41,787 nucleotides of DNA, taken from the IMG/VR virus record IMGVR_UViG_3300048921_000095, positions 1 through 41,787 of that record; one strand, given 5' to 3'. The notes below the pieces were generated by a model. That model was not told the origin of the DNA and ran no database searches. It saw only the letters and a list, made by a program, of their open reading frames with translations. How positions within the stretch are numbered: position 1 is the first letter of the stretch; every line of letters starts with the position of its first letter. Of the stretch, positions 21,661 to 30,821 are shown piece after piece. Both the position numbers and the translations under genes were made by a program. The stretch comes from a virus.

Positions 21661-22647
21661 ATGGCTGTTAAAGGCTTAACTGCGCTGACGCTGGCTGACT
21701 GGGGTAAGCGCGTAGACCCGAACGGGAAAGTCGATAAAATCATCGAGCTTCTCGGTCAGACTAACCCGATCCTGATGGATATGCCGTTCGTAGAAGGCAA
21801 CCTTCCGACCGGTCACCGCACCACTGTACGCTCTGGCCTGCCGCAGGCAACCTGGCGCTTGCTGAACTACGGCGTGCAGCCGAGCAAATCTACCACTGTG
21901 CAGATCACCGACACCGTCGGCATGCTGGAAACTTACGCAGAAGTCGATAAGTCCCTGGCTGATCTGAACGGTAACACCGCTGAATTCCGCCTGTCGGAAG
22001 ACCGTGCCTTCATCGAAGGCATGAACCAGCAGATGGCGCAAACACTGTTCTACGGCGATACCAGCGTTAACCCGCAGCAGTTCATGGGTCTGTCGTCACG
22101 TTACTCCAGCAAATCTGCTGGTAACGGTCAGAACATCATCGACGCCGGGGGCTCGGGCACCGATAACACATCTATCTGGCTGGTGGTGTGGGGCGAGAAT
22201 ACCGTCCATGGCATCTTCCCGAAAGGGCAGAAGGCTGGCCTGCAGATGGAAGATAAAGGGCAGGAGACGCTGTTTGATGCCAACGGCGGTCGCTATGAAG
22301 GCTATCGCACCCACTACAAGTGGGACAATGGCCTGTCTCTGCGCGACTGGCGCTACGTTGTGCGCATTGCCAACATCGACGTGAGCGATCTGTCGGTGCC
22401 TGGTTCAGCTGCCAACATCGTCAGCCTGATGGTTCGCGCTCTGCACCGCATTCCGAACCGCGGCATGGGCAAGCCGGTTTTCTACATGAACCGCACGATC
22501 GCCCAGGCTCTCGACTTGCAGTCTCTGGATAAAGCGTCGCTGGCGCTGACCGTCAAAGAGACAGAAGGCGAATTCTGGACCGCCTTCCGTGGCATCCCGA
22601 TCCGCGAAACCGACGCGATTCTCGAAACCGAAGCGCGCGTCGTTTAA
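21661..22647 (+). CDS. major capsid protein
   Basis: The 328-aa protein (MAVKGLTALTLADWGKRVDP; LLGQTNPILMDMPFVEGNLP; VRSGLPQATWRLLNYGVQPS; EGMNQQMAQTLFYGDTSVNP) fits the HK97-fold capsid proteins of the epsilon15/BPP-1 group, whose epsilon15 member is about the same length. A strong AGAGGAAA ribosome site precedes ATG 21661. It follows scaffold and precedes two candidate capsid-stabilising proteins. Identification rests on position, size and familiar N-terminal sequence. Confidence 0.93.
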   Translation: MAVKGLTALTLADWGKRVDPNGKVDKIIELLGQTNPILMDMPFVEGNLPTGHRTTVRSGLPQATWRLLNYGVQPSKSTTVQITDTVGMLETYAEVDKSLADLNGNTAEFRLSEDRAFIEGMNQQMAQTLFYGDTSVNPQQFMGLSSRYSSKSAGNGQNIIDAGGSGTDNTSIWLVVWGENTVHGIFPKGQKAGLQMEDKGQETLFDANGGRYEGYRTHYKWDNGLSLRDWRYVVRIANIDVSDLSVPGSAANIVSLMVRALHRIPNRGMGKPVFYMNRTIAQALDLQSLDKASLALTVKETEGEFWTAFRGIPIRETDAILETEARVV

Positions 22648-22700
22648 CCCCTGACAATAACCGGCGGCCCGGTGACGGGCTGCTAACTGGAGAAATTAAG

Positions 22701-23141
22701 ATGATCCTCGACAAACTGTTGATGTTCTCCGAAGCGCAGGCGGTTACGGCTTCTGCTGCTTCTACCGATGTGATTGACCTCGGCCCGATTGACGGCACGC
22801 GCCGCGATATCGGTGTCGGCGAGCCGCTCGAATGGTTCGTTAACGTCAATACCACGGCGACTGCCGCTGGCGCTGCGACTGTTAACGTGCAGTTGCAGAC
22901 CAGCCCGGATAACTCCACCTGGACTACGCTGGCCAGTTCCGGCGATCTGGCGCTGGCTGCGCTGACCTCTGGCAAGCGTATCGTCTCGCAAAAAGTTCCG
23001 CAGGGCGTTCAGCGCTACCTGCGCCTGAACTATGTGGTCGGCACCGGCCCGCTCACCGCTGGCGCGTTTACCTCCGGCATCAACCTTGATGTTGACGGTA
23101 ACAACCAGTACTACTCCATCCGCTCCAAAATCACTGGTTAA
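22701..23141 (+). CDS. Bbp16-like capsid cement protein
   Basis: This 146-aa beta-rich protein (MILDKLLMFSEAQAVTASAA; VNVQLQTSPDNSTWTTLASS; GVQRYLRLNYVVGTGPLTAG) matches the Bbp16 type of jelly-roll cement protein, which sits on the outside of the BPP-1 capsid. It directly follows the capsid gene, as in BPP-1. Length agrees. Its own AAAGGAG-poor start (GGAGAAATTAAG) is adequate for high expression. Confidence 0.8.
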   Translation: MILDKLLMFSEAQAVTASAASTDVIDLGPIDGTRRDIGVGEPLEWFVNVNTTATAAGAATVNVQLQTSPDNSTWTTLASSGDLALAALTSGKRIVSQKVPQGVQRYLRLNYVVGTGPLTAGAFTSGINLDVDGNNQYYSIRSKITG

Positions 23142-23151
23142 GGGGATCTAA

Positions 23152-23544
23152 ATGTCAGGCGAAAAAGCTAAATACCGCGTTCTCCGCCTCTCTCATATCC
23201 ACAACCAGTTGTGGGAAGAGGGTGCCGAAGTGGAGTACGACGGCGAGCCGGGCAGCGCTCTGGAGCCGATCAACTCAGCAGCGAAAGCTGCCAAGAAGAA
23301 GGCAGACCAGAAGCGCGGCATCTCCACTGCTGATGTTCAGCCGTCATCCATTAAGGGCGACGAGAACCACGAACACCAGATTGGTGGTGAGGAAGTGGTC
23401 GACAACGACGCCAATACCTTCAGTGAAGATGAAGCATCGCTCCGCCAGCAATACGAAGAACTTTTCAACAAGAAGCCAGGCAACATGACTGTTGAAACGA
23501 TCAAAGAACGTATCGCTGAAGAGCGTCAGAGACTGGGCCTCTAA
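23152..23544 (+). CDS. 130-aa head-region protein with HeH-like C-terminus
   Basis: The N-terminal part (KYRVLRLSHIHNQLWEEGAE; VEYDGEPGSALEPIN) is beta-rich. An acidic, Lys-rich linker follows, and the C-terminus (LRQQYEELFNKKPGNMTVET, IKERIAEERQ) resembles the small HeH/LEM-like helix-extension-helix found in phage head proteins. I infer a minor structural role from position only. A terminator-like hairpin follows, so downstream genes may be expressed at a lower level. Confidence 0.65.
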   Translation: MSGEKAKYRVLRLSHIHNQLWEEGAEVEYDGEPGSALEPINSAAKAAKKKADQKRGISTADVQPSSIKGDENHEHQIGGEEVVDNDANTFSEDEASLRQQYEELFNKKPGNMTVETIKERIAEERQRLGL

Positions 23545-23560
23545 GCCTCAGGTGTTGAAC

Positions 23561-23583
23561 AGGGGGCTTCGGCCCCCTTCTTG
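23561..23583 (+). terminator. attenuating hairpin within the head operon
   Basis: The stem AGGGGGC/GCCCCCT is closed by a TTCG tetraloop and followed by TCTT. It separates capsid-level genes from the lower-copy tail genes, so partial termination would adjust protein ratios. Confidence 0.7.
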
Positions 23584-23595
23584 CAGGAGCGCATC

Positions 23596-23919
23596 ATGGA
23601 ACTCGTAAACCTCAAAACCGGCACCGACACCTACCAGGACGAAAGCGGCGAGACCCAAACTCGCGACGATTATCCCTGGGGCCTGTGCATCAACCTCGAC
23701 AATGAAACCCTTAAAAAGCTCGGTGCGACTCCGCAGCCTGTCGGCTCTGAAGTGATGATCACCGCGCGCGCCATCATTAAAAGCACGTCCTCGCGCGAAA
23801 GCGAAGATGGAACCAAGCATGATGCCAGTCTGCAAATCACTGATATGGCGGTCTCTGCTGCCAGCCAGCAGGAGCAGAAAAGCGCAGCGGAAACCCTGTA
23901 CGGCAACGGGGGTGAGTGA
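23596..23919 (+). CDS. capsid staple protein, epsilon15 gp10-like
   Basis: The 107-aa protein (MELVNLKTGTDTYQDESGET; DDYPWGLCINLDNETLKKLG; SEVMITARAIIKSTSSRESE) is close in size to the epsilon15 capsid staple gp10, which clamps neighbouring capsid subunits, and occupies the corresponding place. The start is ATG 23596 behind AGGAG. The assignment is by position, size and general appearance. Having both this and a Bbp16-like protein means the capsid may carry two accessory layers. Confidence 0.65.
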   Translation: MELVNLKTGTDTYQDESGETQTRDDYPWGLCINLDNETLKKLGATPQPVGSEVMITARAIIKSTSSRESEDGTKHDASLQITDMAVSAASQQEQKSAAETLYGNGGE

Positions 23920-24524
23920 TGGCATCGGTCGTTGAAATCTGCAACCGCGCGCTGAGCAACATCGGAAACAGCCGCAGCATCAACAGCCTGAACGAAGCCA
24001 GCAAAGAAGCCGGTGAGTGCTCCCTGCATTTCGATGCCTGCCGCGATTCGGTGCTGGCTGACTTCGACTGGAACTTTGCCACTAAGCGCGTGGCGCTGGC
24101 CGACACCGGCGCGCCACCGCCTGACTGGAATTTTGCATATCGCTACCCGACGGACTGCGTGCGCATCACCGAAATTATGGTGCCCGGTGTGCGTAATCCG
24201 ACCGCAGCGCAGCGCATTTCTTATGAGGTTGGTGCAGATGCCGGCGGCACAGGAAAGCTAATCTACACCGATCAGGAAGATGCCTGGCTGAAATACGTAG
24301 GGCGCGTCACCGACGTGAACATGTACGACGCTATCTTTGCCGAGGCGCTGGCCTGGCGACTGGCGGCCGCGATTAACATGGCGCTGACCGGCAATGCAGA
24401 TCTCGGCAACAATGCCCTCAATATGTACGGGCGCGTGATCCTGAGCGCAGGCTCTCACAGCCTAAACGAATCTCAGGAGCCGGTAATGCCTGAGAGCGCC
24501 TTCACCAGCGCGAGGTTGTCATAA
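23919..24524 (+). CDS. tail tube/adaptor protein, T7 gp11-like
   Basis: This 201-aa protein shows the pattern of tail tubular protein A: VVEICNRALSNIGNSRSINS, FDACRDSVLADFDWNFATKR, WNFAYRYPTDCVRITEI and EALAWRLAAAINMALTG. These proteins bind the portal ring and connect it to the nozzle. ATG 23919 overlaps the previous stop; a GTG at 23916 is possible. It is followed without a gap by the nozzle gene. Confidence 0.9.
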   Translation: MASVVEICNRALSNIGNSRSINSLNEASKEAGECSLHFDACRDSVLADFDWNFATKRVALADTGAPPPDWNFAYRYPTDCVRITEIMVPGVRNPTAAQRISYEVGADAGGTGKLIYTDQEDAWLKYVGRVTDVNMYDAIFAEALAWRLAAAINMALTGNADLGNNALNMYGRVILSAGSHSLNESQEPVMPESAFTSARLS

Positions 24525-26992
24525 TGGCGATTAGCTGGATTCAGCCGAGCTTTGCCGGCGGTGAGATCGGCCCGTCTCTTTACGGGCGCATTGATATGTC
24601 GAAGTACCAGGTGGCGCTGCGCAAGTGCGACAACTTCATCGTGCGGCAGTATGGCGGGGTCGAGAACCGCCCAGGCACAAAGTTTGTCGCAGCGGCGAAA
24701 TACCCAAACCGTAAGTGCCGCCTGATCCCTTTCCAGTTCTCTACGGTGCAGACCTACGCGCTGGAGTTCGGTCACAACTATATGCGCGTCATCAAAGACG
24801 GTGCGGTAGTGCTGACGACCGGAAACGCCATTTATGAACTGGTGATGCCATACACCGAAGATGATCTGTTTAAGCTGAAGTTCACGCAATCAGCAGACGT
24901 AATGACCATCTGTCATCCTAACCACCCGCCTAAAGAGTTGCGCCGATATGCGCATGACAACTGGCAGATCGTCGACGTTGTGACGACTAACGGACCGTTT
25001 GAGGATATCAATGTCGACAAGTCTGTCACCGTCTATGCCAGCGCCGAAACCGGCACGATTACACTGACTGCCAGCAGCGCAATCTTTGGTGCCGAGCAGG
25101 TCGGTAAGCTTTTCTATCTCGAGCAGCCTGCCGTGGATGGGATCCCTGTATGGGAAACGAGTAAAACCACTGCCATCAATGATGTTCGCCGGGCTGACAG
25201 CAACTATTACCGTGCCAATACAGCCGGAAAAACCGGCACGCTGCGACCCTCGCACACTGAAGGTATGGCGTGGGATGGCTGGGGCGGAACCAGCGACAGC
25301 GATACTGGAATCCAGTGGGAATATCTCCACAGCGGGTTCGGTATCGCGCGGATCACTGCTGCGGCAGGCACGACAGCAACGGCGACAGTGCTTTCCCGCA
25401 TACCGTCTAACGCTGTTGGTAGCACGAAAGGCAGCTACAAGTGGGCGCGATACGCCTGGAACAGCGTAAACGGCTACCCGAGCACCGTCGTTTACTACGC
25501 ACAGCGCCTGTTCTTCGCGGCATCCACAGCGTACCCACAAACAATATGGGCCAGCCGCACCGGGGATTACAAAGACTTTGGCAAAAATAACCCGACTCAG
25601 GATGATGACCGGATTATCTATACTTACGCTGGTCGGCAGGTGAATGAGATCCGCCATCTGATAGACGTTGGTTCTCTCGTCGTGCTTACATCAGGCGGTG
25701 AATTCGTCGCATCGGGCGATCAAAACAAGGTACTCACACCGCCATCGTTCTCTCTCAACTCTCAGGGTGCTAACGGCTGCAGTAATGTACCTCCGATCGC
25801 CGTGGCAAACATCGCCCTTTTTGTGCAGGACAAGGGAAGCGTTATCCGCGATCTGGCGTACAGCTTTGACGTCGACGGGTTTCAGGGTAATGACCTGACA
25901 ATCCTGGCTAACCACCTTTTCCAGCGTAACCGAATCATCGACTGGTCATTTTCGACGGTGCCGTACTCGGCAGCTTTTTGCGTGCGTGACGATGGCCTGC
26001 TGCTGGTGATGACCTACCTGCGAGAGCAACAGGTTTTCGCCTGGGCACCACAGTCCAGCGCCGGTAAATACGAGAGCACCTGCAGTATCAGCGAAGGCAA
26101 TGAGGATGCCGTTTACTTCGTCGTGAACCGCACCATCAATGGACAGCCAGCACGGTACATTGAGCGGCTTTCATCACGACTTTTCAGCACCGACGAGGAT
26201 GCTTTCTTTGTCGATAGCGGCCTGAGCTATGACGGACGTAACACCAGCGGAGCGCGAGCTGTGTCCATAACTGGCGGCAGCGGAACGTGGCCATATGAGC
26301 AGCCTTACACACTGACCATTACTGGCAGCAACTACTTTATCAGCAGCGACGTCGGCACGCAGATCCAGATTCCTTATACCGAAGTGGAAGACGGCGAGGT
26401 GATTAACAAAGAGCTGCGGCTTGATATCCAGTCAGTGACCAGCGGTACCGCCGTAGTGGTAATGGCTAACCGCGATATCCCGGCAGCACTTCGGAACAAC
26501 GCCACCACAAACTGGCAGCTCGCGCGCAAAACATTCAGCGGGCTAAACCACCTCGAAGGCCAGACCGTGAACGTTCTTTCCGACGGCAGCGTTGAGCCGC
26601 AAAAGGTTGTCACCGGTGGTGCTGTAACTCTCGAATCTCCCGGCGCTGTTGTGCATATCGGTCTGCCGATAACTGCTGAACTGGAGACGCTGGATATCAA
26701 TATCACCGGGCAGGAAACGCTGCTGGATAAAAAGCAGATTATCCCTTCCGTAACCATGGTGGTGAATGCCAGCCGCGGCATCTTTGCCGGAACGTCTGGC
26801 GGCAAGCTTTACGAATACGCCCAGCGCGAGTTCGAGTTTTACGATGACCCGGTGCAGGACGCAACGGGAAAAGTGGAAGTGAAGCTAGACAGCAACTGGC
26901 AGAAAAACAGCAGGGTTAAGGTGCAGCAAACAGACCCTTTGCCGCTGGCTATCCTGGCTGTCATCCCTCGCCTGACCGTGGGAGGCTTCTGA
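24524..26992 (+). CDS. tail nozzle protein, T7 gp12-like
   Basis: The 822-aa protein begins MAISWIQPSFAGGEIGPSLY and GRIDMSKYQVALRKCDNFIV, then RQYGGVENRPGTKFVA. This N-terminus is shared by nozzle proteins of T7-like and epsilon15-like podoviruses. The rest is beta-rich (propeller-like) with repeated YxxRxxFAASxxxP-type strands, such as YYAQRLFFAASTAYPQT. Six copies usually form the tail tube tip. Coupled to the gp11-like gene (TAATG) and the gp13-like gene (TGATG). Confidence 0.88.
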   Translation: MAISWIQPSFAGGEIGPSLYGRIDMSKYQVALRKCDNFIVRQYGGVENRPGTKFVAAAKYPNRKCRLIPFQFSTVQTYALEFGHNYMRVIKDGAVVLTTGNAIYELVMPYTEDDLFKLKFTQSADVMTICHPNHPPKELRRYAHDNWQIVDVVTTNGPFEDINVDKSVTVYASAETGTITLTASSAIFGAEQVGKLFYLEQPAVDGIPVWETSKTTAINDVRRADSNYYRANTAGKTGTLRPSHTEGMAWDGWGGTSDSDTGIQWEYLHSGFGIARITAAAGTTATATVLSRIPSNAVGSTKGSYKWARYAWNSVNGYPSTVVYYAQRLFFAASTAYPQTIWASRTGDYKDFGKNNPTQDDDRIIYTYAGRQVNEIRHLIDVGSLVVLTSGGEFVASGDQNKVLTPPSFSLNSQGANGCSNVPPIAVANIALFVQDKGSVIRDLAYSFDVDGFQGNDLTILANHLFQRNRIIDWSFSTVPYSAAFCVRDDGLLLVMTYLREQQVFAWAPQSSAGKYESTCSISEGNEDAVYFVVNRTINGQPARYIERLSSRLFSTDEDAFFVDSGLSYDGRNTSGARAVSITGGSGTWPYEQPYTLTITGSNYFISSDVGTQIQIPYTEVEDGEVINKELRLDIQSVTSGTAVVVMANRDIPAALRNNATTNWQLARKTFSGLNHLEGQTVNVLSDGSVEPQKVVTGGAVTLESPGAVVHIGLPITAELETLDINITGQETLLDKKQIIPSVTMVVNASRGIFAGTSGGKLYEYAQREFEFYDDPVQDATGKVEVKLDSNWQKNSRVKVQQTDPLPLAILAVIPRLTVGGF

Positions 26993-27456
26993 TGATTGAC
27001 GCTCAGATCGTACCGGCAACCGCAGCGCACATAGAGGAAATCCTGCCGCGTGTCCGGCAGGCTGATATTGAGGAGTTTCTGGCTACCAACGGCTGGAGCC
27101 CTCGGCGTGTGATGGAGTTTGGCCTCAACACCTCTACCTTTTCGTGTGCTGGTTTAATCAATGGCAGGGTGATCACCATATTCGGCGTAGCGCCCGGTTC
27201 AATGATCGGCGGAACTGGCATACCCTGGCTGGTTGGCACCGAAGATCTGGAGAAATATCAACGGACTTTCCTGCGCCGCTGCCGCAAGGTGGTCAATGCA
27301 ATGCTGACCGTTTATCCGTATCTTGAAAACTATGTTGATGCGCGGAATCACGTTGCTAAGACCTGGCTGAAATGGCTCGGGTTCGAGCTGGAAAACGCCG
27401 CGCCCTACGGCAAGCATCGCCTGCCATTCCACCGTTTCCACATGGAGAAAAAATAA
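26992..27456 (+). CDS. internal virion protein, T7 gp13-like (GNAT-like fold)
   Basis: This 154-aa protein (AAHIEEILPRVRQADIEEFL; SPRRVMEFGLNTSTFSCAGL; IPWLVGTEDLEKYQRTFLRR; WLKWLGFELENAAPYGKHRL) resembles T7 gp13-type proteins, which have an acetyltransferase-like fold without known catalysis. In T7 gp13 is needed for core assembly. Its ATG overlaps the nozzle stop, and its stop overlaps the gp14-like start. Confidence 0.85.
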   Translation: MIDAQIVPATAAHIEEILPRVRQADIEEFLATNGWSPRRVMEFGLNTSTFSCAGLINGRVITIFGVAPGSMIGGTGIPWLVGTEDLEKYQRTFLRRCRKVVNAMLTVYPYLENYVDARNHVAKTWLKWLGFELENAAPYGKHRLPFHRFHMEKK

Positions 27457-27995
27457 TGTGTGATCCGGCTACCGCTCTTGCCGGCGCGAGCGTCGCGCTT
27501 GGTGGTCTTTCAGCAGTTAACCAGTATCAGAACAGCCGCTACCAGGCCGCGCAGGCTAACGCAAATGCTGATGCAGCAACGGCTCAGGCTGAGGATGCTG
27601 TTAATCGTGGCAATGCAGCAGCTGATCAGCGTCGCTCACAGATGCGTCAGCAACTGGGATCGCAGGCAGCAGCGCTCGGTGCCAACGGCGCGGATTTGAG
27701 TTCCGGCTCTGCGCTAAACGTCTTTGGCGATACTGCACAGTTTGGCGAACTGGACGCGCTGACGACCCTCAATAACGCTACGCGCGAGGCTTACGGCTAC
27801 CAGACGCAGGCGCAGAACTTCAAATCCCAGGGCAGCGCGGCAGCGCGGCAGGGTACGTTCGGTGCGGTTACCACGCTGCTTACTGCGCCGCTGAATGCCT
27901 ACGGCGCATATAAAATGGGTGGCGGCACATGGAGCCCGTTTTCTCAGAGCGCGGCACCGATCAGCGCAGCCGTCGGCACACCTACCGGTCGATAA
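27456..27995 (+). CDS. internal virion/ejection protein, T7 gp14-like
   Basis: This 179-aa protein begins MCDPATALAGASVALGGLSA, a Cys-x-Pro start with a hydrophobic helix, followed by a long Ala/Gln helix (YQAAQANANADAATAQAEDA). It ends with a hydrophobic segment (FGAVTTLLTAPLNAYGAYKM). T7 gp14 and relatives leave the virion first and form a channel in the outer membrane. I took ATG 27456; upstream in-frame codons overlap the previous gene. Confidence 0.85.
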   Translation: MCDPATALAGASVALGGLSAVNQYQNSRYQAAQANANADAATAQAEDAVNRGNAAADQRRSQMRQQLGSQAAALGANGADLSSGSALNVFGDTAQFGELDALTTLNNATREAYGYQTQAQNFKSQGSAAARQGTFGAVTTLLTAPLNAYGAYKMGGGTWSPFSQSAAPISAAVGTPTGR

Positions 27996-28004
27996 GGAGA
28001 CATC

Positions 28005-30821
28005 ATGCCAGTCGTACCTACAGTCACCGGGCGTCAGGTCCAGTCTCAGGGATTCAACTCTCAGCCCATTCAGCCACAGAGCGCGCCGAATTTTGCTGAT
28101 GCTCTTGTCGATGTAGGATCCAAAGCTATCGGCGTTTTCGCCGAGGCAAAGCAGCGCGCCAACGTGGCGCTGACGCAGGATGCCTCACTGCAACTCGACA
28201 ACATCGGTAGCGAGCTGATGAACAATCCCCAAACAGGGTTAATCAACCTGCAGGGGAAAAACGCCATTGGCAAGGCTGGCGAGTACGTTCAGCAGTTTGA
28301 TTCTCAGGTGCAGAGTATTGCGCAGTCTCTCCCTGATGAGCAGGCCCGTGCAGCATTCCTGAGCCAGGCACAGCAGCAGCGTACGCAGTTCGCCACGATG
28401 GCAGGTCGCCATGAAGTTGGTCAGATCAACGCGTATGAGGAAGGTCAGTTCCAGGCTACGCTCACCAACAGCGGTAAGAAAGCGGCATCGATGTATGGAG
28501 ATAATGCTGCGTACGTTTCGGTTAACCGGGAAACCTTCCAGCAGATCGACCAGTTCGGTGCGGCGCACGGCTGGAGCCCTGAGCAGATTCAGGCCAAAAA
28601 GATCGAGTTCAAGGAGGCTGCCGCTAAATCGACCGCAAGCAATGCGGTGGGTGCCGATTACCTGCGAGTACGCCAGCAAAATGGCGAACTCAGCGATACG
28701 CTGGCCGGGGCTAGACGGGCCACATTAAGCCCATATGGTGGAGAGCCAAAATCCACTAAGGGTATGGTGACACAAGGAAACATTAACCTCTTTAACAGGC
28801 CATCCGTTAAAAACGAAGATGGCACAATCAGTACCGTCAGAACAATTTCAATCGGCACCGATGCTGGTGAAGTACTGATACCAACAGTAAGTGATGACGG
28901 TAAGTTACTATCTGATGACGAAGCCATAGCCCTCTATGAGAAAAGCGGCAAGCATCTTGGTATTTTCGACAATCCTGATGACGCGACAGCATATGCTGAA
29001 AAACTTCACGACCAACAGGATCAGTATTACGTAAAAGGGGATAACGGATCAGCGCGCGGTATTCGCAATAACAATCCTGGTAACCTCGAGTACAGCAAAA
29101 ATAATCCGTGGGTAGGGCAGACAGGTGATGATGGCCGTTTTGCAAAATTCGAGACGCCGGAGCATGGTATTCGCGCGCTGGGTCGCAACCTGCTTTCATA
29201 TCAGCGGCAGGGCATCGACACCGTTAACGACATCATCACGCGCTGGGCACCGCCGGAAGACAATAACGACACCGCCGCATACATCAAATCTGTCTGCGCG
29301 AAGCTTGGCGTAAGCTCGGATCAGCAGATCAATGCGGCCGACCCCGACACGCTCAAAGCATTGTGCGCGGCAATCATCACCCACGAAAATGGCAATCAGC
29401 CGTATTCTGACCAGCAACTTTCTTCTGGTATCAATGCTGCGATCGGCGTTTCCAATCTGCCAACCACCAATAAAAGATATACAGGAACCCCCTGGTTTGA
29501 TGCTCTTAACGAAGCAGACCAGGCGGGAATTTTGCGACAAACAGATGCGATAGCTAAACAGCAGCAAACAGAATACCGTGCCTTGCTGGATGAAAGAGTG
29601 CGCGATGCCAGTGCCGCGTATATGCGCGGTGTGGAGTTCCCCAACGCTCCGACGCAGCAGGACTTCCTGGCCGGATACGGATTGCGTGAGGGTAATCTGC
29701 GCTACACAGAGTTTCGGAACAACCAGATCGCGGGGCAGTATATCGGTTCCTTCAGGAACCTGCCGACGCAGAGCATTGAGGGCGTTGTAGCTGGCCTCAA
29801 GCCTGGAACTGAAGATAGTGGCGAAGGTTATGCAGCGCGCGCCGCTACCTATGATGCCGTCGTTAAAGCGGCTGGCGAGGTTATCCGGCAGCGTAAAGCT
29901 GATCCCATTCAGTACTCATTGGCAACAGGCCAGGCCAAACCTCTGGATTTATCCAGCCAGCAAAACTTCGGCTCCAGCATAGCGCTGCGCGCGTCGCAGA
30001 TTAACGATCTGTCGAAAACGTATGGCACTCCGGTAACTTTTTTCTCCAAAGAAGAGGCGGCGCAGATAGGTCACTTCTTCCGTGATGCGCCGGTATCTCA
30101 GCAATCTGCTTATCTCGACACCATCCACAAAAGCACCGGCGGCGGCAAGACCTATATGGCAGCACTTCAGCAAATCAGCGTGAATGCGCCGTCTGCCGCA
30201 GTTGCCGGAATTCTTATGGACAAGCCTGGCGGTGTGGTTGCTGAGAAGAACTGGTTCAATCCTGATGTTTCTGTGTCGCCTTCGACCGCATCGCAAACCA
30301 TTCTGGCTGGTGCCGCAGCGCGTAAGGGCTCGAAAGAGGCCAAGGGCATGACAATGCCAAAAGAAAACGATATGCGGCTCGAGTTCAGCGATACCGTTAA
30401 AGATGCATTTGCCGGTGACGCGCAGGGCGCATCTATGGCGTATGACGTTGCGAAAGACTACTACGCCGGGGTGATGGCGCAGAAGGGCGATCTCTCTGGT
30501 GAGCTGGATTCTGACGTCTGGAAGCAGGCGATCAACGTCGCTACCGGCGGCGTGCACGATTACAACGGCATGGGTAATGTCCTGCTGCCGTGGGGAATGT
30601 CTTCTGAGCAGTTCGATAAAGAGGTTAATCAGGCATGGGAAACGCAGGTTACCGGTGCTGGCGTTAAGGCTCCGCCAGGGCAGTACGGCCTGCAAAGCTA
30701 CGGCGACAGCCAGTATCTTGTGAAGCTCGGCACCGGCTATCTGCTGAAGCCTGACGGATCCCCAGTAATTATCGACCTGACGCAGCAGCGCCTGCGCTTC
30801 ACGGGGGACATTCCGCAATGA
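28005..30821 (+). CDS. internal ejection protein, T7 gp15-like, with muralytic-type insert
   Basis: The 938-aa protein has a helical N-terminal region (residues about 1-240). It then has a module at about 255-345 (NLFNRPSVKNEDGTISTVRT; VLIPTVSDDGKLLSDDEAIA; KHLGIFDNPDDATAYAEKLH) that recurs in phage internal proteins. A lysozyme/transglycosylase-like module follows at about 349-465 (ARGIRNNNPGNLEYSKNNPW; GIRALGRNLLSYQRQGIDTV; ITRWAPPEDNNDTAAY). The C-terminal half is helical. Such proteins extend the DNA channel across the periplasm and thin the cell wall. T7 itself carries its muralytic domain on gp16, so the order differs. Confidence 0.88.
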   Translation: MPVVPTVTGRQVQSQGFNSQPIQPQSAPNFADALVDVGSKAIGVFAEAKQRANVALTQDASLQLDNIGSELMNNPQTGLINLQGKNAIGKAGEYVQQFDSQVQSIAQSLPDEQARAAFLSQAQQQRTQFATMAGRHEVGQINAYEEGQFQATLTNSGKKAASMYGDNAAYVSVNRETFQQIDQFGAAHGWSPEQIQAKKIEFKEAAAKSTASNAVGADYLRVRQQNGELSDTLAGARRATLSPYGGEPKSTKGMVTQGNINLFNRPSVKNEDGTISTVRTISIGTDAGEVLIPTVSDDGKLLSDDEAIALYEKSGKHLGIFDNPDDATAYAEKLHDQQDQYYVKGDNGSARGIRNNNPGNLEYSKNNPWVGQTGDDGRFAKFETPEHGIRALGRNLLSYQRQGIDTVNDIITRWAPPEDNNDTAAYIKSVCAKLGVSSDQQINAADPDTLKALCAAIITHENGNQPYSDQQLSSGINAAIGVSNLPTTNKRYTGTPWFDALNEADQAGILRQTDAIAKQQQTEYRALLDERVRDASAAYMRGVEFPNAPTQQDFLAGYGLREGNLRYTEFRNNQIAGQYIGSFRNLPTQSIEGVVAGLKPGTEDSGEGYAARAATYDAVVKAAGEVIRQRKADPIQYSLATGQAKPLDLSSQQNFGSSIALRASQINDLSKTYGTPVTFFSKEEAAQIGHFFRDAPVSQQSAYLDTIHKSTGGGKTYMAALQQISVNAPSAAVAGILMDKPGGVVAEKNWFNPDVSVSPSTASQTILAGAAARKGSKEAKGMTMPKENDMRLEFSDTVKDAFAGDAQGASMAYDVAKDYYAGVMAQKGDLSGELDSDVWKQAINVATGGVHDYNGMGNVLLPWGMSSEQFDKEVNQAWETQVTGAGVKAPPGQYGLQSYGDSQYLVKLGTGYLLKPDGSPVIIDLTQQRLRFTGDIPQ

